Assembly (NCBI GenBank): GCA_046347625.1
Contig: JAXMFU010000005.1
Span: 248,001-312,000 of the forward strand
Length of the DNA: 64,000 bases
Direction of reading: 5' to 3'
Source of the DNA: CAIMUS01 sp046347625
GTDB taxonomy: Bacteria; Pseudomonadota; Gammaproteobacteria; Competibacterales; Competibacteraceae
Shown piece after piece: positions 60,273-64,000 of the stretch. The translations under genes and the position numbers were made by a program. How positions within the stretch are numbered: position 1 is the first letter of the stretch; each line of letters opens with the position of its first letter. The notes below the pieces were generated by a model that did not search any database, was not told the origin of the DNA, and saw only the letters and a list, made by a program, of their open reading frames with translations.

Positions 60273-61586
60273 ATGCAAACCATCGATACCTTAGTAAGCG
60301 CACGCTGGATCGTTCCGGTGGAACCGGCAGGCCGGGTGTTGGCGGATCATGCCCTGGCCCTGAGTGAAGGGCGGATCGTGGCGGTTCTGCCCACCGCCGA
60401 GGCGGTGAAGCGGTATGATGCCGTTACCCGCTTGGAACTGCCGACCCACGCCCTGTTGCCGGGACTGGTTAACGCGCATACCCATGCCGCCATGAATCTA
60501 CTCCGGGGCTTGGCGGATGATCTCCCCTTGATGGAATGGCTGCAACATCACATCTGGCCGGCGGAGCAGCGCTGGATCAGTACGGAATTCGTCCATGACG
60601 GCACCCAGGCGGCCATGGCGGAGATGTTGCGCGGCGGCATCACCTGCTTTAACGATATGTATTTTTTTCCCGAGGTGGTCGCCGCCGCCGCGCGCGACTG
60701 TGGCATGCGCGCCTGCGTCGGGTTGATCGTGGTCGATTTTCCCACTGCCTGGGCGGCCGATGCGCAGGGCTATCTGGACAAGGGAGTCGCCTTGCACGCC
60801 GCTCTGCGTGGCGAGCCATTGCTGCGGACGGTATTCGCCCCGCATGCGCCGTATACGGTGAGCGCCGGGCCGTTGACCAGAGTCCGCGAGCTGGCGGACG
60901 AGTTGGATATTCCCATCCATATTCACGTGCATGAGACCGCCGGTGAGGTCGAGCAGGCCCAGCAGCGGCAAGGCCGACGGCCACTGGCCCTGCTGGACGA
61001 ACTGGGGCTGCTGTCACCCCGTCTGCTGGCAGTGCATATGACGCAATTGACCGACGCGGAGATTGCCCGTATCGCCGCAGCCGGGGCGCATGTTATCCAT
61101 TGCCCCGAGTCGAACCTCAAGCTGGCCAGTGGCTTCTGCCCGGTGGCCAAACTGCTGGCGGCCGGTGTCAATGTTGCCTTGGGCACGGATGGGGCGGCCA
61201 GTAATAACGACCTCGATCTATTCGGCGAAATGCGTAGCGCCGCGCTGTTGGGCAAGGCGGTCGCGGGTGATGCCGCCGCCCTGCCGGCCCATCAAGTCCT
61301 GCGGATGGCGACGCTGAACGGCGCCCGCGCTCTGGGGCTGGAACGGGAGATCGGTTCGCTGGAACCCGGCAAATGGGCCGATGTGATTGCCGTCGATCTC
61401 GGTATACTCGAGGCGGAACCGGTCTATCATCCCATCTCGCAACTGGTCTATGCCACCGGCCGCCAGCAGGTGACCGATGTCTGGGTCGCGGGACGGCGGT
61501 TGCTGAAAAACCGTGAACTGCTTACCTTGGATAAGCAGGATATCTTGCAGCGCTTGCAGGCATGGGGGCGTAAAATCGGCCGGTAA
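60273..61586 (+). CDS. mtaD: 5'-methylthioadenosine/S-adenosylhomocysteine deaminase (TRZ/ATZ family)
   Basis: This 437-residue amidohydrolase has metal ligands in LVNAHTHAAMNLLRG, IHIHVHETAGEVEQ, LAVHMTQL and LGTDGAASNNDLD. It converts MTA (and SAH) to the inosine derivative. With mtnA 2 kb away it suggests an MTA salvage route by deamination. TRZ/ATZ relatives act on other purines and triazines, so the substrate is inferred from family and context. Confidence 0.88.
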   Translation: MQTIDTLVSARWIVPVEPAGRVLADHALALSEGRIVAVLPTAEAVKRYDAVTRLELPTHALLPGLVNAHTHAAMNLLRGLADDLPLMEWLQHHIWPAEQRWISTEFVHDGTQAAMAEMLRGGITCFNDMYFFPEVVAAAARDCGMRACVGLIVVDFPTAWAADAQGYLDKGVALHAALRGEPLLRTVFAPHAPYTVSAGPLTRVRELADELDIPIHIHVHETAGEVEQAQQRQGRRPLALLDELGLLSPRLLAVHMTQLTDAEIARIAAAGAHVIHCPESNLKLASGFCPVAKLLAAGVNVALGTDGAASNNDLDLFGEMRSAALLGKAVAGDAAALPAHQVLRMATLNGARALGLEREIGSLEPGKWADVIAVDLGILEAEPVYHPISQLVYATGRQQVTDVWVAGRRLLKNRELLTLDKQDILQRLQAWGRKIGR

Positions 61587-61642
61587 CGTAAAGAGTCCAA
61601 CGTCGCCACGATCATCAATCTGCGGTTCGGTGCCGTGAAGCT

Positions 61643-62416
61643 GTGAACAAGCTCTATATTTGGGAAAACCGCGCCTGTTATCTGGGAGCCTTGCCCGATA
61701 TGTCGGAGCATCGCCTGGGTGGCGCCGCCCTGTGTCTTGGTATCGACAGGCCGTTCCAGGTGTTGGAGAGTGAAAGCGCCGCCTGGCAGAACTGTAGAAG
61801 TGTGCTGGTTCCACCCGGTTGTATGCACGAGATCAATCTCGGGGGAGCACCGATGGCGGTGCTGTTCCTGGAACCGGAGAGCGAGCACTACCGGATCGTG
61901 CGGGAAGCCATGCAGGGTGGTAACTGGCAGTGCCTGTACGGTCTGGCCCATGAAGCCACGGCCCTGAGCATTGTCAGCGAGCTCTACCGTCAGACTTACG
62001 ATGCCGACAGCACCTACAGCCTGCTCGACCGGATTATCGATCCCCAACATCTTGCTCCCGATATCAACCGTTCTCTGGACACCCGGATCAAAAAGGTCGT
62101 GAAGCTTATCAAGGAAGATATTTCCCAGAGCTATTCGGTCGAGGAACTGGCCGAGCGGGTCAACCTGTCGCCGACCCGGCTGGTCCATCTGTTCAAGGAG
62201 CAGACCGGCGTGCCTATCCGTCGGTTCCGGCAATGGAACCGGATGAAAGCGGTGGTAGCCTATGTCGCTGGCGGGGGGACCCTCACCGATGCGGCTTTGA
62301 ATGCGGGTTTTTCCGACTCGGCCCATTTCAGCCGGGCGTTTCGCAATATGTTCGGCTTGAAACCCTCTTTTGTATTTAACCGTTCGGCCGAATTGACCAT
62401 TTTCATCGGCCACTGA
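61643..62416 (+). CDS. AraC-family transcriptional regulator
   Basis: This 257-residue regulator (GTG start) has an N-terminal cupin-like sensor (to about residue 130; CRSVLVPPGCMHEINLGG) and a C-terminal double helix-turn-helix (YSVEELAERVNLSPTRLVHLFKEQTGVPIRRFRQWNRM … LTDAALNAGFSDSAHFSRAFRNMFG). It lies 22 bp upstream of the agmatine deiminase gene, so it may be co-transcribed and may control polyamine metabolism; the effector is unknown. Confidence 0.93.
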   Translation: MNKLYIWENRACYLGALPDMSEHRLGGAALCLGIDRPFQVLESESAAWQNCRSVLVPPGCMHEINLGGAPMAVLFLEPESEHYRIVREAMQGGNWQCLYGLAHEATALSIVSELYRQTYDADSTYSLLDRIIDPQHLAPDINRSLDTRIKKVVKLIKEDISQSYSVEELAERVNLSPTRLVHLFKEQTGVPIRRFRQWNRMKAVVAYVAGGGTLTDAALNAGFSDSAHFSRAFRNMFGLKPSFVFNRSAELTIFIGH

Positions 62417-62437
62417 GGCTCGCTTCGATTCCCCGTC

Positions 62438-63475
62438 ATGTCCATCTCGAATTGTGTCCTTCCGGCGGAATGGCAGCCGCAAGCAGCGGTTCTGCTCACC
62501 TGGCCGCATGCCCATAGTGACTGGCGGCCCTCGCTGGCCGCCGTCGAGCGTACCTTCACGTTGCTGAGTACGGAGATCAGTCGGTGGCAGGCATTGGTCA
62601 TCGCTTGCTATGACGCCGCCCATCGGGACCATGTCCAGGCGCTGTTGCGCACCACCGCCGCGGTGATGGAGCGCATTCAGCTTTATTGCGTTCCTTCCAA
62701 TGATGCTTGGGCGCGTGATCACGGTCCGATCACAGTCTATCGGGACGGCAGGCCCGTTTTGCTGGATTTCCGATTCAATGGTTGGGGCGATAAGTATGCG
62801 CATGAACTGGACGATCGCGTTACGGCCCGATTGCATCGCCTGGGTGCCTTCGGCACCACGCCGCTGCAGACCATGGATCTGATCCTGGAAGGCGGTAGTA
62901 TCGAATCCGACGGCCGGGGAACCTTGCTGACGACCGGCCAATGTCTGCTGACACCGACCCGTAACGGCCTGCCGCGCGAGATCTTGGAGCGGCGCTTGCG
63001 CGAGCTCTTGGGAATCGAACGCTTTCTCTGGCTCAATCAGGGCCATTTGAGCGGCGATGATACGGACAGCCATATCGATACTTTGGCCCGATTTTGCGAC
63101 CCTGGAACCATTGCCTATCAGGTGTGTACCGATCCTACCGACGATGATTATGCCTCTCTTAAAGAAATGGAGCAGGAATTGCGGGCATTTCGCACGCCGG
63201 CAGGCGTGCCTTATCGACTGGTCCCGCTGCCCTGGCCCCAGCCTCGTTACGACGAGGAAGGCCGACGTCTGCCCGCCGGTTATGCCAATTTCCTGATCAT
63301 TAATAATGCGGTATTGGTGCCGACTTACGATGATCCGGCCGATGCCCAGGCATTGGCGTGCCTGCGCGTCTGTTTTCCCGGGCGGGAGGTCATCGGAATT
63401 CCCTGTCTGCCTTTAATCCAGCAGTATGGCAGTCTGCATTGTGTCACCATGCAATTGCCTGCCGGGGTTTTATGA
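62438..63475 (+). CDS. aguA: Agmatine deiminase
   Basis: This 345-residue enzyme of the guanidino-group-modifying superfamily hydrolyses agmatine to N-carbamoylputrescine (polyamine route). Seen: CVLPAEWQPQAAVLLTWPHAHSDW; SNDAWARDHGPITV; ILEGGSIESDGRGTLLTT; WLNQGHLSGDDTDSHIDTLARF; and the terminal YGSLHCVTMQLPAG with the catalytic Cys. No N-carbamoylputrescine amidase (aguB) is in the window. Confidence 0.95.
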   Translation: MSISNCVLPAEWQPQAAVLLTWPHAHSDWRPSLAAVERTFTLLSTEISRWQALVIACYDAAHRDHVQALLRTTAAVMERIQLYCVPSNDAWARDHGPITVYRDGRPVLLDFRFNGWGDKYAHELDDRVTARLHRLGAFGTTPLQTMDLILEGGSIESDGRGTLLTTGQCLLTPTRNGLPREILERRLRELLGIERFLWLNQGHLSGDDTDSHIDTLARFCDPGTIAYQVCTDPTDDDYASLKEMEQELRAFRTPAGVPYRLVPLPWPQPRYDEEGRRLPAGYANFLIINNAVLVPTYDDPADAQALACLRVCFPGREVIGIPCLPLIQQYGSLHCVTMQLPAGVL

Positions 63476-63536
63476 TTAGCGATTTAGGGTTTTATCTGGC
63501 TCTTTAGTCTGCGCTTATCCGCTTGGCAGAGGACTA

Positions 63537-63584
63537 TTTTCCCCTCCTTGGATAAGGAGGGGTGGCGCGCAGCGCCGGGGTGGT
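63537..63584. repeat. Dispersed repeat (CCCCTCCTTGGATAAGGAGG type), copy 2
   Basis: TTTTCCCCTCCTTGGATAAG then GAGGGGTGGCGCGCAGCGCCGGGGTGG, differing from the copy at 22314–22362 by one base over the 47-bp core. Confidence 0.8.
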
Positions 63585-63651
63585 TTGCCCAGGCTGATAC
63601 ATAAGCTCAAGGGTTTGCAGTGCGCACTCTGCAGGTGCCGCCGTGACGACA

Positions 63652-64000
63652 TCAAGCACGAAATTCTCGACGCCCCAAGCCTTCGGCGATGAAAGCCAGC
63701 ACCAAGGTATTCAGGCTCACACCCTCCTGTTTAGCACGGGCGGTCAGCTTGGCGTGCAGTGATTTGGGCAACCGCTGAACGAATTTACCGGGTTCACCGC
63801 CGCTGTTCGGCAGCGGAACCGGGCGCCCGTTCTCGAGATGAGCGAGCATCCAGCAACGGAAGGCGTCCCGGCCCTCCCGGATCGCCTCTTCTGGAGTTTC
63901 CCCGTCCGACATGCAACCTGGCAAATCCGGGAATGTGATCAGAAATCCGCCACCCTCTTCCTTGGACAAAGGGCGGATTTCAAAGGGATAATCATTGAAA
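63652..64000 (-). CDS. HicB-family antitoxin, 5' end beyond the window
   Basis: At least 115 residues. HicB fold (EGGGFLITFPDLPGCMSDGETPEEAIREGRDAFRCWMLAHLENGRPVPLPN) followed by a ribbon-helix-helix DNA-binding tail (SLHAKLTARAKQEGVSLNTLVLAFIAEGLG). The frame stays open to the window edge (FNDYPFEIRPLS precedes), so the true start lies outside and the partner hicA, if present, is probably also outside. Confidence 0.85.
   Translation of the reverse strand, partial: FNDYPFEIRPLSKEEGGGFLITFPDLPGCMSDGETPEEAIREGRDAFRCWMLAHLENGRPVPLPNSGGEPGKFVQRLPKSLHAKLTARAKQEGVSLNTLVLAFIAEGLGRREFRA

Noticed and set aside
61448..63073. A 541-codon minus-strand open frame across mtaD, the AraC regulator and aguA
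   Set aside because: It covers three well-supported genes on the other strand and has no recognisable motif.

Overview
The window is chromosomal DNA of a gammaproteobacterium with a moderately high G+C backbone. Evidence for the lineage is the prkA–yeaH–spoVR operon behind a sigma-54/NtrC-type control region, plus bioA, purC, creA, mepA, an UMF1-type MFS protein, an OmpA-like lipid-envelope protein and a methylthioadenosine (MTA) salvage pair (mtnA, mtaD). I cannot assign a genus from the sequence. The genome is rich in small dispersed repeats and decaying toxin–antitoxin (TA) genes, so housekeeping blocks alternate with accessory islands.

Layout. 0–3 kb: tRNA-Asn, then two tandem copies of one 1425-bp insertion sequence sharing a 9-bp target repeat, each with different frameshifts. 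3.6–10 kb: a strikingly AT-rich four-gene operon of unknown function (lipoprotein-like, two secreted/membrane proteins sharing a repeated domain, and a membrane-anchored von Willebrand A protein). 10–15 kb: dead hicA with intact hicB, purC behind an 18-unit heptamer array, a CbiM-like permease, creA, a SafE-like membrane protein and a MauG-type di-haem peroxidase. 15–22.3 kb: hicAB, a giant adenine-specific DNA methyltransferase, a DUF433/DUF5615 TA pair and a helicase that has lost its ATP-binding half. 22.6–27.5 kb: a FecBCD-type ABC importer and a tungstate-type binding protein plus ATPase without a permease. 27.9–30.4 kb: a radical-SAM RiPP operon whose precursor carries a twin-arginine leader and 13 W-x-N motifs.

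30.7–38.6 kb: MFS transporter, bioA, DUF2442 with a broken DUF4160, one integron gene cassette (attC recognisable) carrying two membrane proteins, one with a HEPN RNase motif, then chalcone-isomerase-like, mepA, CBS and a coiled-coil nuclease-like protein. 38.7–41 kb: TA region with higBA, truncated vapC and broken DUF433. 41.1–46.5 kb: a lower-GC operon selD–HIT–NMN adenylyltransferase-like–TIR/NB-ARC/TPR protein, a likely NAD-linked defence locus with an unexpected selenium gene. 46.5–52.3 kb: a TA pair between a duplicated spoVR 3' fragment and the spoVR–yeaH–prkA operon. 52.7–58.6 kb: DUF123 gene capped by a MITE, thioesterase, broken vapBC, orphan antitoxin, L,D-transpeptidase, MaoC hydratase, mtnA. 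58.6–64 kb: orphan response regulator diverging from an OmpA gene over two 29-bp direct repeats, mtaD, an AraC regulator, agmatine deiminase and a HicB-like protein cut by the window end.

The loci most worth follow-up are the W-x-N RiPP operon, the AT-rich vWA operon, the selD–HIT–NMNAT–TIR cluster and the integron-borne HEPN cassette.
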